This document shows positions 11,801 through 25,700 of a stretch of 64,000 nt of DNA, piece by piece; the first letter of the stretch is position 1, and the number at the start of each line of letters is the position of its first letter. This DNA is from Myxocyprinus asiaticus (taxonomy: Eukaryota > Chordata > Actinopteri > Cypriniformes > Catostomidae): positions 35,727,831 to 35,791,830 of the forward strand of contig NC_059368.1 of NCBI RefSeq assembly GCF_019703515.2. The letters run 5' to 3'. The notes beneath the pieces were generated by a model. The model saw only the letters and a program-made list of their open reading frames with translations, was not told where the DNA came from and made no database searches. The position numbers and the translations under genes are program-made.

Positions 11801-14800
11801 CACAAGTAATTTTTCCAACAACTGTTTACAGACAGATTGTTTCACTTTTAATTGACTACATCACAATTCCAGTGGGTCAGAATTTTACATACACTAAGTT
11901 AACTGTGCCTTTAAGCAGCTTGGACACATATATGTCGCACGTGCTATGAAAAAATCGGTCTGTGCGATGAATTAATTTACTACATTAGCACCCATGCGAC
12001 ACAGTTTTGCATGTGTGTGAGACAGAGCTGTTTGTGTGAAGTGAGAGTTTGTTGTGTGCTTGTTTGTATCAGAATCAGAATGAGCTTTATTGCCAAGTAT
12101 GCTTACACATACAAGGAATTTGTCTTGGTGACAGGAGCTTCCAGTACACAACAATACAAAAACAGCAACAAGACTTTAAAAAAATAATTTTCCCAGCCTT
12201 TTGTTTTTTTAATCGATTGTGCATCGCTATTTTACTTGGTAGTTGTAGTCTATTGTGCTATTAAATCATGTCCCGGCTGCGTAGAGTCCATACATCCAAC
12301 ACCAATCCCCACAATTCCTAGGGAACAATCCCATAATTCCTATGCAGTTGCCTCTATGCCATTTCCTCAGCTAGTCGAGCAATGACAGGAAAACAAAGCG
12401 GTATTTTCAAGTGCTCAATAAAAAAAAAACCCAAACGAGCAGGGAAAATGTATAGATACAATGCCGAGTGGAAAAAGGATTTTCCTTGGCTAACTTTAGA
12501 TGCTAAACAACAGCTCTTGTTCTGTTACTGGTGCATGGAGGCTCCAGAAAAGATTTGAGTAGACAATCCTTATGTAATGGGTAACAGCATTTTAAAAAGG
12601 GATAACATAAAAAAAAAAAAAAAAAAAAAACAGCACTTTCCAGCACTACGCCAGGAGACCAAATAGGAAAGAGTGGCCAGCAGACATGCTAGATCTGTGA
12701 CACACACAGAGACACATACACACAATGCACTAAAGCAATGATGCAACTGTTGACAGTGTGTCCAGTAGATGAGTGTCACAGTTTGGGTGAATTTGCTGGT
12801 TTGCAAAAAAGAGTTCTTTTATTAAGTGATGTCTGCACACAGATTTGTTCTGCTAATTTGAAGTATAATATATGGATGTTGTTTGGATTGTGATTAGTGA
12901 TATTGGGCTATATAAACAAAATTGACTTGATGTTAAGCAAGAGGTGTTATGTTCCTGCAGTCTGCCATTTTTGGGCAAATAAAGTCTTTGTCTGAAAAAT
13001 TTCTTGTTAAGGTTTGGATTTTGTGTGCCCTGTATGCAAAATGGATGTCCTTTGCCAGTCACATGCCTGTTTAAGTGATGAACTGCACTACTTGTGGTTG
13101 TTTTCAGAGATGGTAACAGACGTTATATACTTGTGCTACAATTGTGTGGCCTGTGCTACAAAACTTTCAAGCTTTGTGGCACCAGTGCTATGTGCAAAAA
13201 AAGTTAGCATACAGCCCTGTTTTTGGAGAAATGTCCTCTGGTCTGATGAAACAAATGTAACTGTTTGGAGGAAATAGGGTGAGGCTTTCAAGCCGAAGAA
13301 CACCATTCCAGCCGTGAAGCATCAGGGTGGCAGCATCATGTTATGGGGTGCTTTGCTGCAGGAGGGACTGGTGCACTTCACAAAATAGATGGCATCATGA
13401 GGAATGAAAATTATGTGGATATATTGAAGCAACATCTCGAGACATCAACCAGGAAGTTACAAACCTACAAACCTGACTCAGTTACACCAGTTCTGTCTGG
13501 AGGAATGGGCCAAAATTCCAGCAACTTATTGTGAGAAGCTTGTGGAAGGCTACCCAAAACGTTTGACCCAAGTTAAACAATTTAAAGGCAATGCTACCAA
13601 ACACTAAATGTGTATGTAAACTTCTGACCCACTGGGAATGTGATGAAAGAAATAAAAGCTGAAATAATTTTTTTTTTTTATATATATATATTAAAGCATG
13701 TAAACTTATTCTAGTAGACCCCCAAAATAAAATTATGAACCTGTAAATTAGCATAATATGGGCTCTTTAAATGTATTTGGCTAAGGTGTATGTAAACTTC
13801 TGACTTCAACTGTATAATGCTTTATGTGAAAAACGCTTAACATGGCTCAAAGTACTAAAACAGTGATATTTGAAGACCAAATTTGGTATGCACCTTATTA
13901 ATGATACATACTTTATACAGGTAGGCAGATGAGCCCAGAATCTGAATGCAATGCACAAAGTTGCATCAAAAATGACTTTTTTCAAATAGTGATGGTGCTG
14001 TTTTTTTACATCAGTATTGTCCTGACTATACTTTGTGACCAGCTGAATGCCACTTTGGTGAATTAAAGTACCAATTTCCTTCTGAAACAGCAAAATCTGT
14101 ACATTATTTGAAACTTTTGACCACCAGTGTAACTTAACTTAAAACAACATAAAACATAGGACACACATACACACATGCATCGGGCCATGTGCATCTCTCT
14201 CTCTCTCTCTCTCCTGAACTGGCGTCTCCGGCTTCCCTTTATCTCACTCTCTCACTTATCAGCTGATTCAGTGCTGGCCGTGTACCCTCTCGGCCCGGCC
14301 ATGCCCTCCTCCTCGTCACAGTGGGTTTTGGGTTGTGCATATAAGCTGACATAATTTCTGTAACAGCTTTGACATTTTTTTATGTCTGTGGTTTTGATTG
14401 CACCCAGCAGCTAAAAAATGTGCATAAATACACTATATTGCCAAAAGTATTCGCTCACCCATCCAAATAATTGAATTCAGGTGTTCCAATCACTTCCATG
14501 GCCACAGGTGTATAAAATGAAGCACCTAGGCACGCAGACTGCTTCTACAAACATTTGTGAAATAACGGCCCGCTCTCAGGAGCTCAGTGAATTCCAGCGT
14601 GGTATTGTGATAGGATGCCACCTGTGCAACAAGTCCAGTTCGCTACTAAATATTCCACAGTCAACTGTCAGTGGTATTATAACAAAGTGGAAGCTATTGG
14701 GAATGACAGCAACTCAGCCACGAAGTGGTAGGCCACGTAAAATGACAGAGCGGGGTCAGCGGATGCTGAGGCGCATAGTGCGCAGAGGTCGCCAACTTTC

Positions 14801-16695
14801 TGCAGAGTCAATCGCTACAGACCTCCAAAGTTCATGTGGCCTTCAGATTAGCTCAAGAACAGTGCGTAGACAGCTTCATGGAATGGGTTTCCATGGCCGA
14901 GCAGCTGCATCCAAGCCATACATCACCAAGTGCAATGCAAAGCGTCGGATGCAGTGGTGTAAAGCACGCCGCCACTGGACTCTAGAGCAGTGGAGAGGCG
15001 TTCTCTGGAGTGACGAATCACGCTTCTCCATCTGGCAATCTGATGGACGAGTCTGGGTTTGGCGGTTGCCAGGAGAACGGTACTTGTCTGACTGCATTGT
15101 GCCAACTGTGAAGTTTGGTGGAGGGGGGATTATGGTGTGGGGTTGTTTTTCAGGAGCTGGGCTTGGCCCCTTAGTTCCAGTGAAAGGAACTCTGAATGCT
15201 TCAGCATACCAAGAGAATTTGGACAATTCCATGCTCCCAACTTTGTGGGAACAGTTTGGGGATGGCCCCTTCCTGTTCCAACATGACTGCGCACCAGTGC
15301 ACAAAGCAAGGTCCATAAAGACAAGGATGAGTGAGTTTGGTGTGGAAGAACTTGACTGGCCTGCACAGAGTCCTGACCTCAACCCGATAGAGCACCTTTG
15401 GGATGAATTAGAGCGAAGACTGCGAGCCAGGCCTTCTCGTCCAACAACAGTGTCTGACCTCACAAATGCGCTTCTGGAAGAATGGTCAAAAATTCCCATA
15501 AACACACTCCTAAACCTTGTGGAAAGCCTTCCCAGAAGAGTTGAAGCTGTTATAGCTGCAAAGGGTGGGCCGACGTCAAATTAAACCCTATGGATTAAGA
15601 ATGGGATGTCACTTAAGTTCATATGCGTCTAAAGGCAGATGAGCGAATACTTTTGGCAATATAGTGTACATTTGAGTGTATAAGACGCAATAAAATTTGC
15701 TCACCTAAAAGTTGCTGGTTCATGTTTTGGAGAAGAGTGTAAAATAACTATTCTCAGACCAGCTTAAACATGCGTGCTCTGGTCCAGAACTGGACCACGG
15801 ATCGCTTGACGACCACTAGGCTGTTGCACGTGCTGAGTGTCAAACTCACCGCTGAGTTTTGCGCAGAGAGCGCTGCGCTCGGATATTTGGAAGGTCAGAT
15901 AAAAGTGATTGGCAGGTTTCATGAAATCGCTGACTTACATTTAATAAAGACATTAAATCTTACCGGGAGGCTCTGAGAAGTGGTGGTACGCCAGAAAAAC
16001 TGCCAGTATGCTGTAGACTAAAATAGAGAAGTGCAAGTACTGCATACCAGTGAGGACCCACCCACTTCAAGCACTAATTGAAACTGAAATCGCGGTGTGA
16101 TGTTGCACATGTGTAATCAAAATGATTGCGCACCCTTTCTCCATTGCAATCGGTTTGATTGACGTGGATGCGTGCGCTCGTGCTCGGTAAAGTTTTACGG
16201 AGACTCACTTGTGGTAAAGGCAAATGTGTGGCGAGTAGTGCGGGTTTGAGCGGCGTCTGGGCAGAGCGAGGCCAGGAAGATAAGTGGTGAATGAGTTCCA
16301 CCTGTGTGCCACACCGGTCTCGTGTTCCAATGAGGGGTGGCGGGAGTATTTAAGGAGAGGAGACAGCGGCAGACGAGAGAGAGAGAGAGAGAGATGCACT
16401 AAGCTATCTGAGTGTGTGTGAGTAAATGTGTCTGCTGAAAAGCAGAGCGTGTGTCGAGTACCACTGAAAAGCAAACCCTTTGTGTGTGACACTGAAATGT
16501 GTTTTATAGTTAATAAATGTCTATGTGTGTTGTCAAGCCGGTCCCAGCTTCCTCCTTTCCTTTCCTTGCCTGGATCGGGAGGGGGAGGAGTGTGACGAGG
16601 AGGAGGGTGAGGCCCGGTCGTGAGGGTGCACGGCCGGTGCTGAGTCAACGATCAGTGGGAGAGCGAGATAAAAGGGACCCAGAGACGCCAGTTTG

Positions 16696-16727
<32 letters not shown>

Positions 16728-19700
16728 CTTGTTTTGTTGTTTTAAGTTGATTTTGTCATTAAAAGTTTCATTGACTGCTCAGCCAGTTCCCGCCTCCTCC
16801 TTGCCCATCCCCTACCCCTTACAAAACAGTTTTGCGGAATGGAAATACATGCCTGATTTTGAATTCATAACATGTATACATTACAAAACCAAGAAAATAG
16901 CAGTAAAATGTGAGTTATGCGCTCGAGAGAAACAAGTCTTAAGCGCATGGAACAGCACAAGTCCTCTTTCAACGCACCTGATGCAGAAACCACTTCACTA
17001 TAAACTGTATGCTGCTTATGATCTTCTTTGAAGTGTTTATAAAGTGCTCTCATATGCTGGACATCTTGGGTCATGTTTTTTCCAGTTCAACTTGTCTCCG
17101 TCGTTTTTTCAAATGAGTTATCATGCAACACTTTCTCACTGGGCTGTAAAGTGACGTCACTGACGGAGCTTCTCTGTGCTCGCCGCAAATATCCAACTAA
17201 TCGATAATGAAATTCGTTGTCGATGATTTTCGTTATCGATAATAATCGATTTTATCGGTTAGTTGTTGCTGCCATAGTTAAGAACAAATTCATACAGTTG
17301 CAACTGAAATTATTCAACCCCCCTCAAGACAGTAAGGATTTACAAAGGTAAGCTTTTCTGATGACCCAGAATTTTTAAACTTCACATCTATATCAGTTGA
17401 GTGACACATTCAAAGTCATAGTGTGAATATATAACCTAATATTTCTAAATAGCAGGATTTTTTTCAAATACAGCCATGTCATAATTATTCAACCCCTATT
17501 GCATGTAGCTGTTTCTTAAATATGTAAGGCTACACAAGTAATTGTTTTAAAACAAAATTAAGTCATCAATCTACAATGGTAAGCAAAAATGTATTTCTAT
17601 GCAAAAAATGCAATTAAAAATAAGCTGTCTCAAAAGCTAATAAAGGAGATTATTTCATTACACAAGAAAAGTCATGACTAAAAGTACATTTCCAAGGCAC
17701 TTCAATTTCCAATAGACAAAGTTGGCAGCACCATTCATAATTTTTTTTAAATATGGTACAACAGCAACTTTCTTGGGGTGTGGAAGAAAGCATAATTTTG
17801 ATTGCAACTGTATGTGTATGCACCATTTGCGAATCTGGTGAAAAATCTTCGTGAGAAGTTTTCCTGTACGAATAAGTATGGAAAATCGATGAGTGGCCTG
17901 ACTTGTGTCACAACAAACATCCACAAGGATGTTAATTCACCTGTAGAGGTCGTGCGAGCACTATAGAACCTTTCAGCGCCACCCACAGGAAAAAAGAGAG
18001 AAATCATCAGCATTTATTTTTGCTGATGTCTTATTTGCGCCAATTAATCTGCAAAAACGATAAATTGGTCAATTTCTAAAAGAAACATCAACATCATGTC
18101 AAACATTTATATATTCATAAACAAGATATATAGTACGTATGTGAATTTATGTATCTCTTGTTGTATATAATTATTGTTCTAAGTCTTATTTAATGTCTGT
18201 TTGCAGCCCTCCACTTGGGCCTCGTCCAGGATACAGGGATAGAGAAAGAGATCACCCAAGCCGCACAAGCAGGGATCGAGAGGTTTACAGCCGACAAGGC
18301 TATGATAGGTCTTCATATGAAAGGAGTCTTGACCATGGATCCTCAGGCTATGGTAGTATGCAAATTCTAAAAGAATATATTTGTTCACTTTTAAATTGGG
18401 CCACATGATCACCAAACACACAAAGTTGAGGTATTTAAAAAGTGAGACCTGTTTAAAAGACCCCTTATCTTATGCAGGTGATCGTAGAAGCTATCCAGAT
18501 GAGCGTCCGCCTCCACCTGCATCACTGCCCCCTCCTTTTCCTGTTGCCCCACAACGGGTGGAGAAGAAACCAGAGATAAAGAATGCAGAGGACATCCTCA
18601 AACCCCCAGGACGAGCAACTCGACCTGACCGGGTATGCCATCATTTGTTTCTTATTTGGATTTATATTCTGTTATTATTATTTTTCTGTGCTTTTGAATA
18701 TTACTGTCTTTTTTCCTCTTCAGATTGTGGTCATTATGCGTGGATTACCCGGAAGTGGCAAAAGTCATGTCGCAAAACTTATTAGGGTAAAACTATTTCT
18801 TTTTACCACCACATTTGCAGCTGAACTTAACATTTCAACATGTAGTATTTAAGTACTCAGTCTTCAAGTCTTTAAGGCCATATAGAGTTTGGGTTCCATA
18901 AAAAGGAACCCAAACTCTGGACAAATTTGTTTCAAGCACGTATTCCCACTCTTGCGTTGCTCTGGTAGTAACAAACCTTAAACCATTAAATCAGATGTGT
19001 TATTCAGGTAGCCTGCTTGAAACATATCGGCTTTAACTGGCTCAGCTAGATTGTCTTCAGACTGTTGCTGCACCATAATTGCAGTTGAACTGAAAGAGAA
19101 AACTGGCCATACTTGCGTGGCATTAATTACAGTCTGATACATTTTGGAGCAAACCAATATTTGCATTCACATACTCTCCTGATGAATGCTATATTTGCTG
19201 CTTTGTCATTTAACCATTAAATAAATATGCCTTTGCTCATATAGGATAAAGAGGTTGAATGTGGTGGTGCACCGCCTAGAGTTCTTGGTCTGGATGATTA
19301 TTTCATGACTGAAGTGGAAAAAGTCGAGAAGGACCCTGATACTGGGAAGCGCGTCAAGAACAAGGTTTGAACTTGCTCTACCATTTCAAATGAGCAACCT
19401 CAACTCATTTTCTCCAACTGATTATGCAAATCTTCATCAGGTGCTTGAATATGAATATGAACCTGAGATGGAAGATACATATCGAAGCAGCATGTTGAAA
19501 ACCTTCAAGAAAACACTGGATGATGGATTTTTCCCATTCATAATCCTGGATGCCATCAATGATAGAGTAAAGTACTTTGACCAGTTCTGGAGCGCTGCCA
19601 AGACAAAAGGGTTTGAGGTGAGCTGTTTGTTATTTCATTTACATATATGGTTGCTAGGACACCTTTTAGCCTTGATTTTTCATGCAGCTTATAGCACACT

Positions 19701-22700
19701 TATTGCACGGCTAGCTAGCACCCTTAAACAACCTCCAATGTAAAGTGCATTTAAGCCCAAATATATACTTCGCTTTTGATGCGAAAGTTTAGCGTCTGCG
19801 TACAGTCGAACGCAAGCCTTTTCAAAGTATACTCCATTTGACTGTACGCACATACACAGGCTGTTGTTGCATGTGCGCTACGACTGCTATGAGATACAGG
19901 ACTATTTATCTTCAGCACACATTCAGTGTTCGAGCAATCTGCTGATGATGAAATTTGCATCATGTGTCCTGTACGTTAGAGCTGCACAATTCTGGATGAA
20001 TTGAGAATCACAATTTGTTTGCTTAGAATAAAGATCAAGATTCTTTTATGATTTTGAAGAAAAAGTATTCATTTCAGTGATTTACAAAACCTGAGCATTA
20101 GGCTACTAAACAAAGTAACGTCATTTAATAGAGGTTCTCACAAAATGTTCTTTGCTTCAGTCTATTTGAAAAATGCAGTAAACAAAAAGTAGGAAGTGTA
20201 AGTTGTAAATAAAAAATAAAAAAGATATATATAAAAAAAGTCCAAAATCCACAAGAGGGCAGAATTTAAATATTATAAACCAAACAGCACTGTTATTATT
20301 ACAACAACAAAAAAATCCTGTTAAAAAAGTGCAAAAAGTGTTAAACTAAAGTACATAAAAAGTATTTAGCCCGTTTGCATTCTTAATTGCTAAAGTGAAG
20401 TAAAACGCAAAACGAGAGGGGAAAAAAACTTCATAAACACTTCTATGTTAACTTGGTGTTGCACTGGTAAATAAATAAGCAAATATGCTTTAAAAAAACA
20501 CTCTTTAAAACAATGGAGCCTTCAGTGATTCTTTTTAAATGTTGCTCTAAGCTTTTAAAGTAATTATTCAAGACCAAATAATTTAAATAGAGAAAACGGT
20601 GCTTTAAGTTTTCAGTAACAGTAGCAAGTAAACATTTAAAAAAATTATACATTTATATAAAAATTACATTAAAATATTAAAAAAAAAGTCATCTACTTTA
20701 CAGGCTGCATTTACACATCGCACAGATCCAATATTTAAAAATATAGGATTTTTTCCTGTTTGCTTATACATTTACAGCTGTGTTTAAATTAATATAGCAT
20801 AAAGAGGGGCATTTTGACTAAAAAAGAGCATTTGGCTGTTCACGCACGCAGCTTCATTCGTCACAGGACACGAGCGCACAGGCAGACATACACATGTGAG
20901 CGTTTGAAAGTAGCCAGCTGAAATCAAACAGCGCATGGCTACCAAATTGAGTCAGAGCTTGATACTGCCAGTATTTTATTTAGCATCGGTGGCTATTAAA
21001 ATATTGAACAGAGCAGAGATTTCGTGACACCCTTAGCCAGTCGTTGCAGCACCCTGTAGTTTGAGAACCACTGCACTAGACTAACGTCTTCGACTGTTGT
21101 GTTTCCTAGTTGATTCAGCATCTCGTACTGGAGCGCTGTTTTTTTCGGTGCCATATCAATTTATAAAGAACTTTACCCTTTAAAAAATGCATCTCAAAGC
21201 GAATTCCAAAATTAAATTTGACCGTCTTACGTTAACATACATAGCTGAATCATTGTTATTTAGGAATAACATTGCATTGGTGTCTGAGTCTAGACCGTTT
21301 ATATCTATAACTATATTTCTGGGTCACCATCACTTGGGATTTAAATGTGTAGCGTGAAGCGTGTCATTTGTACACCACTAGCATCAAGTGGAATTGTAGA
21401 ATAATGACCGTTTCAAACAGGTTTCCTAAACACTCTCTCCCATCTCTCATTGGTCGTACAAACATCACAGTGTTTAGACTTTCCGGTTCACGCAATCAGC
21501 CTAGGAATTAAGGCATGGTTATGCTTAGTTTTTCTGTGGGCCGTTATGTCTCGCACATGGTTAAGTGTAATAGCCTTTCTTAGTAAACTCGCTTGACCAG
21601 TAGCCCCATACAGTCACATTTGACACATGCACACTTCAACTGCTATGTGACTCATCTTTAGTACAATCAACATCAGGCACACACAAATGACACACTCGTA
21701 CAGATACGTGAGGCTACAAAAACTGGGCTGCATGTAGACAGTTGATACACTGGAACTAAACTGTGCTTGGAGAGCTTTTTTCTGACTTTTATTTATTTAT
21801 TTATTTATTTATTTTTTAAGGTGTACTTGGCTGAAATTACTGCTGATCATCAAACATGCGCAAAGAGGAACATACATGGGTGGACACTGAAGGATTTTAC
21901 AAAGGTATTACTTGAACAGTTTTATTTTTTAACTAAAACTCTTTTAGCGTTTTGAGAGCCTGTTATTTTTAGGATTAAACCATATACAGTTTATCACTGG
22001 CAGAACTGTGTTACCTTGCTGTTCATAAACCTGACTAATAATGTACGGTTTGTCCACAGCTGGCCAATGGCTGGGAGTCTGCGCCACCCCATATGGTACG
22101 GCTAGATATCCGGTCCCTACTGCAGGACGCTGCTATTGAAGATGTAAGTGTCCCGATGAAGACTCGTGTAACTTGTAATTATATGTAAATATTTTTGATT
22201 CAACGACATGAACATTTTTATCATGTCAAGGAGCTGCCATGTGTGACATCACTTTTTGCCCTTTGATTAAATGAATTGTAAACATGTGTTTTACATCTAT
22301 TTGATAGAAAAGAAACTGTTTTTGTGATAGGTGGAGATGGAAGACTTCAACCCAACTGAGGAAGAACTGAAAGCTGAATTGAAAAGAGAGGAGGAGGATG
22401 AGACAGATCTGGTAGGACCTCTCTTTTCATGCATGCTTTCTATATCCAATCATTGAAACTGTGACTTTATAGATACTTTTAACTTGAATTTTGACCCAAT
22501 GTTTCACCAAAACAAGGTAAGCACTCTTATCTATCATTAGGGATGCTCCGATCGATCATCCACCGATCGGTATCAGCCGATATTCACATCCTAGGACTCA
22601 ATCGGTGATCGGTAATTTGGCCAATCACATAAACCGATCGCTAATGTCGCAAAAGACGCGCAGCTCCTTTAAGACTTCAGCAGCACTGTAATGGCATCAC

Positions 22701-25700
22701 AGACTCGGAGTGTGGGAAATACTGGCATAGTGTTGTAAGACAACAAACTTGATTCAGCAGTTAAGAACGTTGCAGTAGGAGAGGTATGGCTAATATGAAA
22801 AGTTTGTGTACTGTACTGTTAATGTGGCATTTCACACGCGACAAGGCAAAGGGAAAACCGAGCGAGCTGTGAAACGTTCCTTATTATTGTGCATGGCGGC
22901 AGCTTCTCAGTCTCCATCGGACATAGGCATCTCAGTAATAACACGAGTTACAAGATGTGGTGTTATTCAAACATCTTTATTAAATATCTACTGATTATTT
23001 GTTTATTTTGTTTATTTGTTAGGATCCCCATTAGCTGTGCCCTAGAGCAGCGCTAGTCTTCCTGGGGTCCACATGTAAAAAAAAAAAAAAAAAACACATT
23101 TAAGAACATACATTAAACATACAATCCATACCAAATCAACCCATTTAAGAACATATATTTAACATTACAAATAACACAAATGAATTAAACAACTAAGTGA
23201 CATTAACAGTAGTAGCACCTGTAGAGAAACATTAAAATTAACTATTAATACAATCATCCAATTAAATGAAAAGGTAGAGAATGTATTTATAAATATAATA
23301 ATTCTTTATATAATATTAGGATACAATAATAAAATGTATTAAATATAATGCAACAATAAAATCGAAATAAAATAAGGAATAATAAGAATTATATGAAATA
23401 ATGACAAAGAATTAATATCCAAAACATATCACATTAAGTTTAATTGCATCTATAGGTTATCAGTTTGTCTTCAGTTTGACACTAATTTTCATTTATAGGG
23501 CTATCTGTCTTAATATAGAGAATATTTTGTTACCCTATACTTGTTTTTAAGTCTTATAAAAAAATAAAATAAAAAAAAAGCTTTATTAATAAGCTTTTTA
23601 ACCTTATTTTTATTTTTTTTCAGCAAAAACTAGGCAAAGTGATATAACTGGGAAGAGGAAAATTCAATTATTAGTGGCAGTGTGCAGAAAGCTTATATAT
23701 AGCCAGTTATGACAGAGATCCTGATAAAAGGTGAAATGATCCGGATCGGTATCGGCCGATCAGGTGACAAGAAGATCGGCTGTAAAAATCCTGATCGGAG
23801 CATCCCTATCATACAAGTCTCAGAATACTTTTCCAATCCAAGATGACAAAGAAAATAGCAGTTTTCCTGAGGTAGTGGGGGGTTGGGTGTCATGCTCTAG
23901 TTAATCTTTGTCATTAATGCACTTTATATATGTTGGTGTTATTGCAAACGTCTTGATTTGCAATATGTTTTACTCTCCATTAATATGGATCTTTAAATTA
24001 TAGAAGCAAATATACTGGCAACAGCAAATGTTACTTACTGTTTTCTAACTTATTAGAGTCTTCACAATTTCCCTCTGAAATGCTCCATGTGAACAGTATA
24101 ATTGTGTCTGTACACTGTAAAAAAAAACAAAAAAAAACTGTAAAATGTACAGTAGAATACCTGCAGGCAGCTGTGGTTGCCAGATATTTTCAGTAAAAAA
24201 TACGTTGACCATCTTTCAGGCTTTACGGGATGTAATTTTTATGCTTGTATATTTTAATGTCCTCTACCGTATGATATAAACTTCATATACTAACCTCCTG
24301 GAACTATAAAAGTCTGCTTTTCACTTTAAAATGTATTGTTAATCACCGTAGTAACTATAAAAGGCCACACGATGACTTAAAGTTCATCAAGATTGACTAA
24401 AATACATGTAGTGTACTGCGTCACTACCACAAACACAAAACACCATGAGGGTAACACATGTGACACAAAAGTAATGCCATAAACATTAACTAAACTACAT
24501 GAAATATAACATGTAACACTCCAATTTACATAACTGATATTAAAAAGAAAAAGAAACATAACTATTCCTGTAAAATATGACATGCAGGGACTTCTGCGAT
24601 CGCCCGATTATTGTTTTTCACCATAATTTTAACAATAGTTTAAAATAAAAAATACGTGTATTCTCGTTAAACATAGTATAGTGTACATTTTAACTTTTTT
24701 TTTTTTTTTTTTTTTAACATAAAACCAACTTTTTATTTATTATTTTATTTACAATGTATTACCATAAAATTGCATATATTGTCTTGTTAAATTACGTTTT
24801 TTTTTTTATTATTTTTTTACCATATATTTTAAGGTAAATGCCCCTTAACCAATTTAAAGTTTAAATTTTTTTTATTGTTCTTTTTTTATTTTTTTTACAG
24901 TGTAAGGAAGAATTCTCTCTCTACATTTATTCTACCAAACCATTCGATTTTATCTCATATGTGGTTCCACAGAGTTTTAGGTAATTATTAAAACAAGTAA
25001 TTTAAGAGATTACCATTTAGAAATCTGCATCTCTTTCTCAATAGAATTGGTTGAAATGTGCAGGTTATAATGGTTCAAATTTAAAGGTTAAGGACCTCTC
25101 TAGTTTGAAATCTTCATGTAATATAGACATAATACGTAAAAATAATAATAATAATAATAATTTCACTTTTGAGAAATCTCTGTTTACAATTCAAGCAGCA
25201 CTATGGTTGCACCTCATTGTAGCTTTCAGTATTTAAGCAAAATAGAAGTCAGACAGTAAAATCTGACACATCTTAATTAGAACAGTTTTGTTCGCTGATT
25301 GCATGCAGATGCAACTGTGTCACTTGGTGTGACTGCCTGATCTTAGTCTCACTCTAGTGAGACATTAGTTCGGTCTAATCACATCTAAAGAAACACCTTT
25401 GCAATATGTCTTAATTGACAATTGTGTTTGTTGGTTTCCTGATGACTTGTTGTGCAGCACATCAAGGTTTTTGAAGTTCAGACTTGTAATTCAGCATTAA
25501 TTAATTTAACAGACAGTTTTTTTCTGTTGTAATCAGACTCTAAATGAGAGCACCTCAGTTTTGTCTTTTTAGGAAGTTCTACACTGAACATTTCTGTAAA
25601 TGTGGCTTAAATTAAAATAGGTCTCTGAGCCTTGAGAGTGTTTATGTTGCATGTAGTTTAGCTATGCTACTTAAAGTATTTTGTAGATGTGTATAGATCT

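Larger units (their letters stand above)
11689..13812 (+). mobile_element. Sleeping Beauty/Tdr1-like Tc1 element, split and defective
   Basis: The left part (11689-11925) carries motifs such as GGCAAGTCATTTAGGACATC and CAATTCCAGTGGGTCAGAA, typical of the inverted/direct repeats of this fish Tc1 group. The right part (about 13210-13812) carries transposase remnants ([15 protein letters not shown], then a stop) and ends GTAAACTTCTGACTTCAACT. About 1.28 kb of unrelated sequence sits between them and replaces the N-terminal half of the transposase. The outermost bases of the left repeat are missing. Confidence 0.8.
10067..17272. repeat. Possible hAT-type element ends bracketing nested insertions
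   Basis: At 10067 the sequence reads AGGGCTGCAACTAACGATTA. Near 17240-17272 it reads CGGTTAGTTGTTGCTGCC, an imperfect complement. This is a familiar fish terminal-inverted-repeat motif. If the ends belong together, about 7.2 kb between them (Sleeping Beauty-like Tc1, LTR pieces, intact Tc1) are later nested insertions plus the element itself. They may instead be two separate solo copies. Confidence 0.35.

Noticed and set aside
14876..15505. 209-codon frame on the - strand of the intact Tc1
   Set aside because: Antisense shadow of the transposase. The same shadows occur in all family A copies (140- and 157-codon frames).
16693..17031. 112-codon frame as a complete gene
   Set aside because: Begins in an LTR-like GA-rich leader. 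Only the BED-finger-like part has family resemblance, and the rest of the domain is absent.
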